Shown piece after piece: positions 1-11,401 of a stretch of DNA of 64,000 nt. The stretch is taken from the NCBI GenBank assembly GCA_037126765.1, contig JBBCBC010000026.1:31295698-31359697 (forward strand), read 5' to 3'. The position numbers and the translations under genes were made by a program. The DNA comes from Stenogyne calaminthoides (taxonomy: Eukaryota > Streptophyta > Magnoliopsida > Lamiales > Lamiaceae). The notes beneath the pieces were generated by a model. It had not been told where the DNA came from, made no database searches, and worked only from the letters and a program-made list of their open reading frames with translations. The first letter of the stretch is position 1; each line of letters opens with the position of its first letter.

Positions 1-725
1 TGATATATAACACATGTAATAATATCAAGAGTATTTAAAACACAAGTATTAATATCAAGGAATTCATCCCATAAGTAACAAAACAACAATTAAATCAAAT
101 ATCATTAACCTATATAAGTCATAAATCATAACAAAAGATTAATAAATTTTAATATTTAATAAGTTTTAGAGTGTGTCCTTCAAATTATTAGTAAGTTTTA
201 ATTTTTTACAAAAAAAAAAAAACCCCAAAATTTAATAAATTTTACAAAAAATTCGTGTCATCCGATAAAAAAAAAATAAAATTGGGATTCGCCACGTGGC
301 AAAAGGTCATCCCCAATATAATCGCATAAAAAAAAAATCGACATTTTTTATCAACATTAATTTTTCCGCATTATAGTCAAATAATTGATTATTTTAACTT
401 AAGTGATGGTGTTTCATAAAACCATCAACATTTAATTCCATATATAATAAAAAAGTATATCGTGGACAACATTTATAGAGGTTTGGTAGGTGAATGGGAA
501 TAATTTGACTATTAATCTTTCACCGCTTTTTCCGCCGAATATTCATCACCCCGACATTCTCCTCTAAATTCTTCTTCTTTCTCTGTATATATTAGGTAAC
601 CTATGTATTTCGTGTTAAGTTTATAAATTACGCAATTTATCTTTATAAAGCTTTCAATTTTACTCTAGATCTTCCATTTCCTAATGCCGCTTTTCAATTT
701 CATATTTTATAGTATTACTAAAATA
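1..725. other. AT-rich intergenic DNA
   Basis: Low-complexity A/T-rich sequence with many homopolymer runs. No open frame, splice signal or RNA gene stands out. The only motif of note is the G-box at 291-300. It is probably distal 5' flank of the GTPase gene. Confidence 0.5.
291..300. promoter_or_regulatory. Perfect palindromic G-box
   Basis: The ten bases GCCACGTGGC form a perfect palindrome around the CACGTG core bound by plant bZIP and bHLH factors. It lies about 1.2 kb upstream of the GTPase start codon, in otherwise AT-rich DNA. Assigning it to that gene is inference; nothing else in the sequence ties the two together. Confidence 0.3.
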
Positions 726-957
726 TACTCCCTCCTGTTCAAAATATAAGATGTTTTGAATTAAATTATTTATTTTTTTTTTTTGATGTTTTTCTTTTAT
801 TTCCTATCTTTAGATATTTAATACTCTTTCTTTTTTTTACTTCCTATCATGTCATTAAAGATAATTTATCATTAAATAAGACTAATTTTGGTATAATTTT
901 TCTTTATTAATAAACGTGCAAAATGTCAAAACATCTTATATTTTGAATAGAAGAAGA
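726..957. mobile_element. Stowaway-like MITE
   Basis: A TA dinucleotide is followed by CTCCCTCCTGTTCAAAATAT and, about 200 bp later, by the inverted complement of the same segment (926-950). About 22 bases around AATATAAGATGTTTTGA are inverted repeats. Size, AT-rich interior, TA target and CTCCCTCC terminus are those of Tc1/mariner-type Stowaway MITEs. The right terminus has drifted from the canonical GGAGGGAG. It carries no coding capacity and sits upstream of the GTPase gene. Confidence 0.7.
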
Positions 958-1533
958 TGTCACGTTAATAATTTATTTTGTATCAATAAAATAAATTGTA
1001 CATTATAAAGAAATAAAAAATCTCCTAATTTTTCTTTATATATAAATAAGTTGGTCAACTTTTCGTATTTCATTTAGTGTTTCATTCTATTAGATCTTTA
1101 ACACATGAATTCAAGGTACAATGGTTCATTAATTTTTTTTTTCTTAATTTCACGTATCATTTATTTATGAGATACGCTTGTGTGAGACGATTTTATTTTT
1201 AGAAGAAATATAATTTAAACATGATGATCTAACACTTTAGAATCGGTGTTTGTTGATCTATATTTACTTGTAGTTGTACTCCATCTCATACAATTTTTTT
1301 TATCTAATATTATGAAACATTTTTTGGAACTCTAATTTCGCAATAAATGATTTTATTCAATATATAGGAACCACCCTTTAAATCGGTCAACTTATGCCCC
1401 TAAAATGTGCATCAAAACACCTTGATTCATAAACCCAATTCTCTTTTTTAATAAAATTATCTCCCATAAAGAAGGAGAAATTAAACCAGCAAAAACAGAG
1501 AGAGATCTCACTAGAGGAATAATCATAATTACA

Positions 1534-3667
1534 ATGATAATGCAGCAAAAACAGAAACAGGCGTGCAGAAAAAAATTACACTTCAATGTGAAGAAACGAA
1601 TCCTCTGGCGAATCTCTGTTTTCCGTCGATACATGCGATCCATATGGAGTCGCTTTCTCGCTTGCTGGAGGGCAAAATCGTCCATAAAGCAACGCCGTTG
1701 GCTGCCCACCGCCGTCTCCTCCCCCTCGCCGCCTTCCAATGCGGTGTCGCTGCCGTGCTGCTGCCTAGATCAGGGCAAGGATTCCTCTGATTTGGTTCCG
1801 TTGAAGATTAGCCTGTTTGGTGATTCCAATATTGGGAAAACCAGTTTTCTGGTAAATATTCTGTTTTTGCACTTTATTAATTTCTATTTATGCTGTTTAG
1901 ATTCAACATTAATTATAATTATATTGAAATATGTATATCTTTTTTTTGAATGAGAATCACTTGTATTTGCTTAAAATTTGTTTCATCTACCAATCAATTG
2001 TGATCCTTCACATCAATTTATAGAATATCTATACTTATTTACTGATATCATTACACTTATAAACTTAAACTGGAATTATAACATTAAATATTATATGTAT
2101 TAATTTACGAAAGTAAAGATATTAATTTATAAGTGTAACGATATCAATTTTATACTATAAACAAGTTTCACAGGAGAGATTGCATTTTCCAATTGAGTGA
2201 TTTGATCTATATATTAATTTAGTTTTTAGAATGATTTGCTAATTATATATTTGTTGAATTGAAGACAAAATATGCAGGAGAAAAGAATGTAGGGGAAGAA
2301 GAATTAGCAATTGCAGGAATAAACCATGTGGACAAAACATTGTATGTCAAAGGGGCAAGAATTTCTTATAGCATATGGGAAGTCAGAGGTATTATTATTA
2401 TTGTACCTTCTTTATTTTGTTTTCTTTTATCCTATTTGATTATATCATATCTATATTTCCTGATAAAATGAAGATAAAAGCAGGAATATAATAGGAGATT
2501 GATTATTGATGCACCTTCTTTTGTCTTTCTTATTTATTTAAAAAAAAAAATTCGTATGAGACGGTCTCATATATGAGACGGGGTATAAACTAGCACAAAT
2601 CAACACTCAACTCTTTCAAAGTGTTAAAGTAAGCGCCTTGTTCAAATTATACTCCGTCTCACCATGAAACCGTCTCACAAAAGTGTACCTTTTATTTAAA
2701 TGGAATATTCAACAAAACCAACTTGTATTCGCAGGTGATAATGATTCTTCACTTGATCAAATTTATATTGCAACTGCTAGTAAAGACTCAGTGGCTATGT
2801 TATTTATGTTTGATCTCACAAGTCGATGCACGTTAAATAGGTATGACTTGGAATTTTATTTTTACTTAAGAAGAAATAATGAATATATAAAATCTTTCAC
2901 AATTTATTATTTTCAAATAAATACTTAGCTTATTATGTTGTGGTGTTTGCAATTAATTGCAGTGTGATCAGATGGTATCAAGAAGCCAGAAAATGCAACC
3001 AGGTAAAAATATGCATAAACTCACACTACCTGCTGTATTTCTCAATTGTATTTTATTTATTTTTGCACCATTCATGTATAATTTTGTATTATATACCTTC
3101 AAGACATGCATGAAGAATGTGTGAATAAAAATATAAAATGGAAACATGATAGATATATATATATATTTACTTGAATTGAAATAAATATTCATGTATTTTA
3201 CATTGCATTTTGTCTACCATTTTTTACTTGCTTATTTGAGAAACCTTAAATCTCATATTGCAGAATGCAATTCCAGTAATAATAGGGACAAAATTTGATG
3301 AGTTTATGCAACTACCAATAGATCTGCAGTGGACAATTGCGAGCCAGGTAACTAATTTTTCTCAAGTCAACTAATTAGCAGTTTGATTCCACCGTTCCAT
3401 TTTTCGTATTGCATCATATTATTCCATTTTCTGGACCATTTGCTATAAAATTCTAACTTTTTTCTTATTTTTTCCTTCAAAATAAATGGGAAAAAAATAC
3501 AGGCAAGAGCATATGCAAAGGCACTAAATGCACCATTATTCTTTTCAAGTGCAAAATACAACATAAACGTGAACAAGATCTTCAAGTTCATCACAGCCAA
3601 GCTCTTTAATCTGGATTGGAATTTGGAGCGTAATCTCACCCTTGGAGAACCAATCATTGATTTTTAG
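1534..3667 (+). CDS. SGP1: Septum-promoting-type small GTPase (SGP1/SGP2, Tem1/Spg1-like), six exons
   Basis: Exons inferred by eye: 1534-1851, 2265-2388, 2735-2840, 2963-3002, 3264-3347 and 3503-3667. All introns are GT..AG and phases fit, giving 278 residues. The protein starts with a basic region (LWRISVFRRYMRSIW), then a GTPase fold: P-loop GDSNIGKTSF at about residue 98, a hydrophobic strand LFMFDLTSR, the G4 motif as GTKFDEF and a G5-like FSSAK. It ends with EPIIDF, typical of the plant SGP proteins. The Arabidopsis orthologues act with MAP4K-alpha kinases and rescue fission-yeast SIN-pathway mutants, so a role in cell division signalling is likely. The canonical G3 DxxG is replaced (SIWEVRGD), as in the family. 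ATG 1534 is the first in-frame start; ATG 1540 is an alternative. SGP1 and SGP2 cannot be separated here. Confidence 0.9.
2044..2145. repeat. Inverted repeat in intron 1 of the GTPase gene
   Basis: GATATCATTACACTTATAAA at 2044-2063 is mirrored by TTTATAAGTGTAACGATATC at 2126-2145, a 20-bp stem with one mismatch around a 62-bp loop. It could be a tiny foldback element or a transcript hairpin. It lies entirely within intron 1, so it does not touch the coding frame. Confidence 0.6.
2551..2690. mobile_element. MITE with GAGACGG/CCGTCTC ends in intron 2
   Basis: The segment begins with a direct pair of TGAGACGG words and ends with a pair of CCGTCTCA words, forming imperfect terminal inverted repeats about 140 bp apart, wholly inside intron 2. 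A related element, in the other orientation, lies at 11180-11345 and shares the internal word TTTAACACTTT. Superfamily is not certain. Confidence 0.55.
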
Positions 3668-4700
3668 CTTTTTTCGGTTAGTTATCTTTTATTTTTTTTT
3701 GTTAGATAGACAGAAATTTGCACGTGAGTGATAATCAACCAGTCACTGGAGATTTTCAGGGTCACAAGAGTCCAGTGAACTCGTGTTGTAATTTTGATAG
3801 TTCGAAATCGAAAAGGAAATTAATGTAGAGTTGCCACACAAAAAAACGACTGAATCTAAATTATGAATCATAAATGGATTAAGGGGGGACGTTTGCTCTC
3901 TTGAATTTTAAAATTTAAACTTTAGTTAAATCATTGGTCTTAAATTATTACATATTTTGTTTGGGGAGGAAATAAGATCTTGAAATAATGGATTCTATTA
4001 ACAACTAATGTGTGTTAATATATCTTGTGGTAGTGTATGTTCTTCACTAATTATTACATATGAATATGTATGCCCACGAAATCGTTTTGTTCCAAATAAT
4101 ATTTCATTTTCTATTTACATCACATATTATATATTAAATAAATGCACTAGCATATGTGACATGTTTTTTTTTTCTTCTACTTTCCGGCTTTGATTTGAGC
4201 TTTAAAATGGAGTTTTGTGGTGTTGATTTTTTGTTTGTTTAGTTTTGAATAACCAGGTTTAGATTTTCTTGAAAATTGATTCCGATTGATATAGTTTTGT
4301 TCACGGATCTTGAATGGGTTGTTAAATTTATTTTAGAAAATAGTGACTTTTTTAATAGGTGATAATTCGATTCCACTTGTGAAAAATTTGAATTTGGAGT
4401 TATGGGAGTTATAAGGTGGACATATGTGAATTTGTAATTTGTTGATTATGTTTTTGGGTTAGTGGTGATTAACTACTTTATGACAACTAACTTTGTCCGA
4501 TAAAAAAAAAAAAGTGACATGTAAATGTAAAATTCCATTCGATTCTGAAAGAATATACCATTCCTATTATATGAATCTTTTGGGCCATTAAATTAGCAAT
4601 TTGGGCTTTTCTTATCGGGCCATTTTTCACTTTTTGGGTAGATTCTGGTACCTTGATGGGCTCGGAGAATAAAGCTTTTAACTGAATAATGATAAAAACG
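3668..4700. other. Intergenic, 3' flank of the GTPase gene
   Basis: Contains the presumed 3' UTR and polyadenylation region of the GTPase gene (AATAA-type words are frequent but none is decisive). The open frame at 4008-4193 has no recognisable homology and AT-driven composition. Nothing else is supported. Confidence 0.5.
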
Positions 4701-4705
4701 TATCT

Positions 4706-5205
4706 GAATGCGACTATATCCTTATCCGGAAGAAATAGGTTAGTAAAAGATTGTAATTTGAGTCAGATTCTCAATTGTCCACGTATGGTTTTTTTTTTTT
4801 TGATCGGGAATTGTCCACGTATGGGAATTGTCCACGTATGGTATTATCAATAAACCAACTGTAGTAACTATATTAATTTAAAATTAAATATAAAATGCAA
4901 ATTAATTATACCATAAAATTGATGTATTTAATTAATACTTTGTTTGTCGACTTATATAGATCATTTAAAAAAAAAAAACAATAAGTGAACATTCGTAACT
5001 AGCTAAATGGGCCTGTGAGTAAACGTTACACTTAATTTAAATTTATTTTACGATCAGTTTGATTCAATATCGACTCACATAATACTTTGTCATGATATTT
5101 TTTGGTTTTTTCGGATTACAATCTTCTTTCTTTAGATTCTTACCTTGATGTCCCATGTAACAACTTTCATTTCTTTATGCGACTATTTCCTTATCCGGAA
5201 GAAAT
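4706..5205 (+). repeat. Short direct repeats (two families)
   Basis: The word CCTTATCCGGAAGAAAT with its GCGACTAT prefix occurs at 4706-4735 and again at 5177-5205. Between them the 16-mer AATTGTCCACGTATGG occurs three times, at 4773-4788, 4809-4824 and 4826-4841, the last two separated by one base. They look like local slippage or duplication of low-copy intergenic DNA. Confidence 0.7.
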
Positions 5206-5400
5206 GTTTTTTTAAAAGGTTTTTTTACTATTTGAAATGATAAAATAATTTTAAAAAATACTCATGGATGAGAAATGGGTTTAATAAAATAACTATTATT
5301 CCCAGTGTCCCCGTATCGCTCACCTTAAAAAATCACTTTATTATTTTAAATACTAATAAACAACTCGCATAAAATGCAAAAACACGAAAAAAAAAAGTAA
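5206..5400. mobile_element. Degraded relic of the Stowaway-type MITE family at 9.2 kb
   Basis: The order 'attatttg-aaatgataaaataatttta ... caccttaaaaaatcactttattattttaaatac ... aacacg' parallels the interior of the better element at 9206-9432. Both termini are eroded. The family is assigned by similarity to that copy. Confidence 0.45.
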
Positions 5401-5663
5401 GTAAGTTCAATTCCCTCACATAATAATTTGTCATATTTCATTTTGGTTTTTTTTTCTTCAGATTATAGTCTTCTTCCTTATTAAAAGTGTATGTATAAAT
5501 TGTTTAATATACCTCTATTTAATGTACATTAATATTAAATATTATTATTTTATATTCAATAAATAAGAACATATAAAAAATTTTAAAAGTAAATTTAGAG
5601 TTTCAAACACAAAGCAATATAAATAATATTATATTAATTTATATAAAAAATGAAGGAGAATAA

Positions 5664-5907
5664 TTTTTATGGAGGCATAATATGGGAGAGGCAGGTGAAT
5701 ATCTAAAATAAAACCTAAAACTTTAGGGGTATTCCCAAACATAATTTAAAGATTTTCACGCTTATAACATTTTGAAAATGTGGATATTAATTTGTGTTAA
5801 ATTGTATCCCGTCTCATGTACGAGTTTTTGTCATTTTTATGGGACGGTGGAATATAGGAGAGGCAGGTGAATAAAATAAAACCTAAAACTTTAGGGGATA
5901 TTCCCAA
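5664..5907 (+). repeat. Direct duplication upstream of the VUP gene
   Basis: About 75 bp at 5664-5740 (GGGAGAGGCAGGTGAAT, AAACCTAAAACTTTAGGGG, TATTCCCAAA) is repeated at 5833-5907 with small differences. The two copies are 169 bp apart and end about 220 bp before the VUP start codon, so they are part of its proximal 5' flank. Confidence 0.75.
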
Positions 5908-5971
5908 AAAGTTTATACTATCCTAAAATTGGTATTCTCCCAACTCAACTGATCTTAACTACCTCAACTCC

Positions 5972-5983
5972 TGTGGGCCCACA
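5972..5983. promoter_or_regulatory. TGTGGGCCCACA palindrome, TCP-type site
   Basis: A perfect 12-bp palindrome containing GTGGGCCC on both strands, matching the consensus GTGGGNCC reported for TCP factors. It lies about 60 bp upstream of the TATA box of the VUP gene, a typical position for a proximal element. Function is inferred. Confidence 0.45.
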
Positions 5984-6040
5984 TGAAGATTCAACATTGT
6001 GGGCACCCTTATTTCTCCAAATTCACACCCCAACAACTAA

Positions 6041-6047
6041 TATAAAC
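6041..6047 (+). promoter_or_regulatory. TATA box of the VUP gene
   Basis: TATAAAC sits 87 bp upstream of the start codon in a C/T-rich context followed by a CA-repeat leader (6081-6094), a usual plant core-promoter layout with start of transcription near 6070. The leader also holds ACCAACC (6107-6113), an AC-element-like MYB motif seen in xylem genes; its relevance inside the leader is uncertain. Confidence 0.6.
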
Positions 6048-6127
6048 CCCTTCTCCACTTTTCATATCCAAAAAATAAAACACACACACACACAAAAACA
6101 ACCTGCACCAACCATCATCTTTCTCCG

Positions 6128-7395
6128 ATGGAGAATTCTTCTTCTATAAACAACACAATTATCGACGGCGGCGACGATAAAGCTGCTGAAAATCCGGCGG
6201 AGGAGAGCGGGTGGACGGCTTATTTGGAGGACTTTTCGTGCTCCAATGCCGGCGGCAGTTTCGTCAGCAGCCCTTCGTTGATCTCCGACGCCGCGTGGAA
6301 CGGATCTGAGGGCGTGATCCGACGGTTGAATTTTAACAATTTGAGGAAGAATAATAATAATAATAATCGCAAGTATTCTTGTGATGATGATTTGGAAGAT
6401 ACTGCTAGCTCTCCTGTTAATAGCCCTAAGGTCATTCCTCTCTCTCTATTAATTTTGTGGTCACTCTTTCGAAATACCAAATATGCCCCTCTCTCAATCT
6501 CTTTTTCTCCTTAACTTTGAGTTAATATCAACTTAAGTCGTGTTCAATTTTAGATAAGTTAAATTGCAAAAGCAGGATTTATATTTGTCATTAATTGTGC
6601 TCTAAAGGATCAAACTTTAAACTTATGTAAAACAGGTACGGCAAAACTTTTAAATTGTTGCAGAAAAATGATCTCACATGCAAAACGGGGTGTTTTCGTC
6701 AAATTTGTAGGGTTTTATTTTCGAATTTGACCGAGGCCCTTTACTTATAAAATTTATTTGAAAGTTCGATACTTGAAAAAATCGAAAGTTAAGTTTAAAA
6801 AGTGCAATTAATTAGTAGCAAAGATAAGCTTTATTTTTATAATTTATCCTTTTAGATAGGTATGCTTTTACAGTTTTAATTAGTACTAAAAAAAGACTAA
6901 AATTGAAAAATGCAAATACACAAAAGACTAGAATTGTACATGAAAAAGAATCAAAATTGACAACAAATTAAAAGGATAAAAAAAAATGTTACAAGACCAA
7001 ATCAGAAAGGCAACAAAATACAATACTAAAATTGATTTACAGGACGATTCTCTAATTCTTTAATTTAAAAAAAAAATTGTGGAATAGGTAAGCAGCATGA
7101 AGCAAATGGAGGTCAACTACATGAAAAGTACAGACGATATTGCAGTTTCCGGGAATTTTCTGGTAACGAATATTACTAATTTATTTAATAATATAACCTA
7201 CCAATAATTTCTCATGATCATGTAATTAATTTTATTTTATTTTATTTTTAGGGAAAACAAGCAATTTCGAATAATTTCTGGAAACAAGATGCAGGAGAAG
7301 AGAAGCGTGTTATTGAGGGAAAAAACGTGGATAAGCTTAGAAAGAGGGGACTATGTTTGGTGCCTATGTCAACATTGATCAATTATATTGGTTGA
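6128..7395 (+). CDS. VUP: Vascular-related unknown protein (VUP family), three exons
   Basis: Exons inferred by eye: 6128-6430, 7088-7162 and 7252-7395, GT..AG introns, all phase 0, 173 residues. The N-terminus carries the family signature EESGWTAYLEDF (about residues 25-36). The middle is Ser/Asn-rich with an Asn run encoded by an AAT repeat. The C-terminus has the other signature, KRGLCLVPMS. The family is plant-specific, small and of unknown biochemistry; Arabidopsis VUP1 is expressed in vascular tissue and its overexpression represses growth. No signal peptide or membrane segment is visible; a soluble, possibly nuclear, protein is likely. ATG 6128 is the first in-frame start after the TATA box. 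Which VUP paralogue it is cannot be told here. Confidence 0.88.
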
Positions 7396-9205
7396 TATTA
7401 TAATAGTTTTTTGTGTTTATTATTCACACACTTGCACGTACTATATGGTGAGAAAGGTATATGTATATGCTATTTATTTATGTATGTATGTATGTAATAA
7501 AAATAGTATTTTTAGATTAATAACGATTATTGTATAGATTTTTTTTTAAAAAATTCCAATTCTCCCACTGTAAAAGAGAGATTTATTCGACTTCTTTTTA
7601 GTGTGTGAATTGTGATGTTATTGGTAGCAGGTTATTGTCTTCAAGAAGTAGTGGAATTTTGTGTGACGTAATTAATTAGTGGTTGCACTTAATTTGTTGT
7701 TGATACATCGTGAGTTAATTAATTAATTAAGAAGAAATTAATTATTTGATACTATTGTCAAAAGGTATTAAATACTTCAGGACCAAGCGAACATCATCCT
7801 CTTAGTTAACACAAAATATTATTACAAAGACTTATATGAGACGTGTCTCATTTGCTATATATATGATTCACACGAGTCCATCAAATATATATGTTCTCTT
7901 AATTTAATTTATAAGATGACAAAAATGCTTGATATAAAAGCTGTTAAATATATGCATAACTTTTTATTTAAGATCATTTATTATACGTCTGAAAAACTCT
8001 CATTGTTATGTATAAAAACTATCACCAAGAATGAATAAAAAAATCACCGCTTAAAAAAAGTGCTTTTATATTTTTAAAACGGTGAAAGTTTTTTCATGCA
8101 TAACCCGAAAAAAACACTATATAAATTGAACACGAACGATTGAAACCCGATTCACATGAGTATTACTCTTATAAAATTAATAAGTTTCAACTTAATGCTG
8201 AAAGATGGAAAAGAAATTGAAGATATGCGCATAATTTTTACGTATTTGACTCGACTGAGTTGATATGTCCTGAAATTCGTTTATTGTGAAACTGATTTAT
8301 TTTTTACAGACATAACTCTTCAATTATCACGATCAACACTCTTTTATAATATAAGTTGTATAATCGTTATGAGTAATACCCTTTATATATACTAAAAAGT
8401 CATTCACTTCAATTATCACAATTAATACCTTTAATAATATAAATTATACTCCTTAATTAATTTTACAAATTCTCGTGTGAAATTGTTCACCTATACTTTG
8501 CAACTTAGCTAGTTTACCTATAATGAAGTAGGTACTCTAAAATAAATAAATAACTATATATGTGGTAAATGATATTTTCAATCGCATTTGATGACGACTC
8601 TACTATATATAATTAATTATGTGGCGGAGGATTTTTAATCTAATTATAAATTTTATATGATTGAGAAGGTCATTTCAAGAAGGACCGACTCAAACAACTA
8701 AATTGATTGATTAATCAGTAGTGGAAAAATGTCTAAAGCACGACAAACATGAAATAATTATATATATATTGTTCAGAAATTATCGCATATTAAGCTTACA
8801 ACGGATCAATATTATTGTCGTAATAACAAGAAATTATTTATAAAAAAAAATCTAACAAAAATCGAAGATCACAAGTTCAAACTCTTTTACAAAATCCACT
8901 GCATTTCTTCTACTATAATTCAACTCTGTCATGTGTTTCACATATATATGTATATAAACACGTCGTCAAAAATTTATTACGTAAAAAAAAAAATCAATTC
9001 TTATTACTTAAAAAAAGTCACCCTACCCAAAAAATGTCAAACTTTTTTGTAGAATAATTAATGCGTTTCTTTTAGAAAAATGATATAGTTTCATCCTCAA
9101 TTTTAAACATAAAAATAGATATTTTCAAATATTTCGTATTTCACCTTCTTTTGTATTCAACAATCAACATAATTATCGACGGGGTTAACTTTTAAATCAT
9201 TTTGT
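7396..9205. other. AT-rich intergenic DNA
   Basis: Presumed 3' flank of the VUP gene followed by low-complexity intergenic DNA. A fragment with GAGACGTGTCTCAT near 7829 recalls the ends of the intron-2 MITE. I see no other gene, RNA or complete element here. Confidence 0.5.
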
Positions 9206-9432
9206 TATCCCTCCGTCCCAGGATGACTTGAACAGTTACTGTTTCGCTCGTGTTTTAGCGAACAAATCTTTTATTAGTATACGAAATGATAAAGTAATTT
9301 TAAGAAATGCGTATGACAGAGGAGGGGTAAGACTATCATATCCCACCTTAAAAATCATTTTATTATTTCAAATACTCGCTAAAACACGAGCAAAAATGTA
9401 AGTGTTCAAGTAATCTTAGGACGGAGAGAGTA
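9206..9432. mobile_element. Stowaway-type MITE
   Basis: Left end TATCCCTCCGTCCCAGGATG and right end TTAGGACGGAGAGAGTA are inverted repeats. Further in, AACAGT..GCTCGTGTTTTAGCG is matched by CGCTAAAACACGAGC..TGTT. Length about 226 bp, TA target, no coding capacity. A worn relative lies at 5206-5400. Confidence 0.8.
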
Positions 9433-9478
9433 TTGTTTAAAGAAACGTTAAAAAAAAGGAGATGAATATTGTTTAAAG

Positions 9479-9998
9479 CAGTGTTTTCATAATTGAACCG
9501 GCGACCAAACCGGTATGGGCATCGGTTGCCGGTCCAACCGGTTGGACCGGTTGAACCGACGATTCAACCGTTAAATTGATTTATGCATATTTCTTTTATA
9601 TTTTGTATGTTACATTAACAAATAAATATTTATTCATAAAAAAATTAAAATTATACTAATTTATAACTTATAAGTCTTATATTAAAATAAATACAATAGA
9701 GTTTGGAGACTAGAGATGATAACGTTGTGGATTAGTTCCACACAGTATGTGACGGCGGTAAGAGATTAAATAAAGTTGATGACTTGTGAATAAATTTATG
9801 AGAGAAAAAAAATAATATTGAGACAAAAACAATAACATTGTACATAGAGATTTAGAAAAAAATAATAAAATAATTAAAAAAATGATTTAACAAATAATAA
9901 AAATAATAAAACCGGATTAACCATTTTTAAGGAGTAATTGGACCGACGACATGAGCGGTTCACGGTTCGACCGGTTCAACCAATTTTTGAAAACACTG
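9479..9998. mobile_element. hAT-type MITE with 8-bp target duplication
   Basis: Ends CAGTGTTTTCA and TGAAAACACTG are perfect inverted repeats. Subterminal regions are rich in ACCGGTT words on both sides. The flanks are GTTTAAAG (9471-9478) and GTTTTAAG (9999-10006), an 8-bp duplication with one mismatch, as expected of hAT transposition. Length 520 bp, with no transposase fragment inside, so it is non-autonomous. Confidence 0.8.
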
Positions 9999-10006
9999 GT
10001 TTTAAG

Positions 10007-10435
10007 AAACGTTAATTTTTTTTTAAAAAAAATACGAAATATTAGTATATTGTTATTCGAAATGAAATTAAAGCCCTACCACTAATAACTACTACTCCTT
10101 GTAGATTCGAATAATACACAAGTTGCAGGCGGTTACTTAATTAATAAAGTAGAGGCGGGTACAAGGCATGTGCATTTGTGATAAAAAGGAGATGAATTTG
10201 AAATTTTAATTTTAAGAAGTTGGAACATTCGTTAGATATGACGCCCCTTAGATTCTTCTGTTTTGACTTATAAAGCACAGCAGTAACTTGTATCAACATA
10301 TTTTTTCCATGCAGTCAAGCGAAGCACTTATGACAAAATGTATATAAAAATATTATATACCAAGTTCAATGATATCACAATCTTAAATATTGCTTAGTTA
10401 ATAAATAAATGTACATTCAGTAAACGAAGAAATAA
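10007..10435. other. Intergenic
   Basis: AT-rich sequence between the hAT-type MITE and the LINE fragment. No supported feature. Confidence 0.5.
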
Positions 10436-10446
10436 CGCATCATCTT

Positions 10447-11064
10447 TTTTTTTTTAAAGATAAAAATAAAATATATTAGTATGAATACATGGGGTACTCG
10501 CCACCCAGATTACATGGGTAAACACTCTAGGGGTTGATCATTCCATACATGAAAAGGCATCACAAACGATAGTGGATAATGAGACCTAATCCACTTTCAA
10601 GAGCAAAATTTTATACCATCTATCAACTCATCTAAAGTGTACGAGCTATCCTTAAAAATTAAGTCATTACGAACCTTCCAAATCTTCCACAAGGTAGCCA
10701 TCCAAATCAGCCCGGTAATCTTCCCTCTAACCTTGCCTCTTTCGGATTCGACAAAATCGGCGAAATGATCTCTAGCATTTGACGCATACGAAATCGGTTT
10801 ATCGAGCCATTGCGATATAGCTTGCCATACAAGGAGAGCAACTGGGCATGAAAAAAACATATGGTTTGATGATTCCCGGGGGCCAAGACACATGGAGCAC
10901 GTCCCATTACCCAGACCCTCGGATAAGATTGTCCTTTGTGGGAATTCTTTCACGGACCACCCTCCAAACAAAAGCCGAATTTTTTGAAGGAGTCACCTTC
11001 CACCAAAGCTTTTGCCATGGAAAACTAGTCACATCCACTTCGGCCGATGCTTCCACGGAAATGC
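10447..11064 (-). mobile_element. 5'-truncated LINE with zf-RVT tail
   Basis: The minus strand encodes the C-terminal zinc-binding region that follows reverse transcriptase in plant L1-like LINEs: FPWQKLWWKV then TCSMCLGPRESSNHMFFSCP (CxxC..H..C) and a Trp-rich tail ending near 10597, with one frameshift around 10960. A T-run at 10447-10455 is the poly(A) tail on the minus strand. CGCATCATCTT flanks both ends (10436-10446 and 11065-11075), an 11-bp target duplication, so only the last 0.6 kb was inserted. RT and endonuclease are absent, so it is a dead copy. Confidence 0.8.
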
Positions 11065-11179
11065 CGCATCATCTTCAAAGAGACTATATTGTTGGAGAAT
11101 CGATCTAGAAAATTAAAATTATACTCATGAAAATGATTGAGAGTTTAATGCAAGTCGAGGTTAAAATGTTAAAGAGGCA

Positions 11180-11345
11180 CACTTTGCGTGACCCCGTCTC
11201 ACGATGAAATGGGGTGTAATTTGGACATTGACGTTTTAACACTTTAAAAAGAATATGTGTTAATTTTACTGAGTTGCACTGCGTCTCATACATGAGACCG
11301 TCACATACATGAGACCGTCACATACGAGTTTTTGTCAATGTTAAA
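11180..11345. mobile_element. MITE with CCGTCTCAC/GAGACCGTC ends
   Basis: Starts with CCCCGTCTCACGATGAAA and ends with two direct copies of ATACATGAGACCGTCACATAC. Reverse-complementing the intron-2 element (2551-2690) gives the same order of blocks, including TTTAACACTTT, so the two belong to one family in opposite orientation. Confidence 0.55.
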
Positions 11346-11401
11346 TACATAGTTGCTTAATCATGTGCATATTTCTAAATATATAAAGTGCATTTGGATA
11401 A

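Noticed and set aside
1392..1739. Minus-strand 115-codon frame
   Set aside because: It overlaps exon 1 and the leader of the GTPase gene on the opposite strand and has no recognisable features.
4008..4193. 61-codon plus-strand frame downstream of the GTPase gene
   Set aside because: AT-driven composition, no motif, no splice or promoter context.
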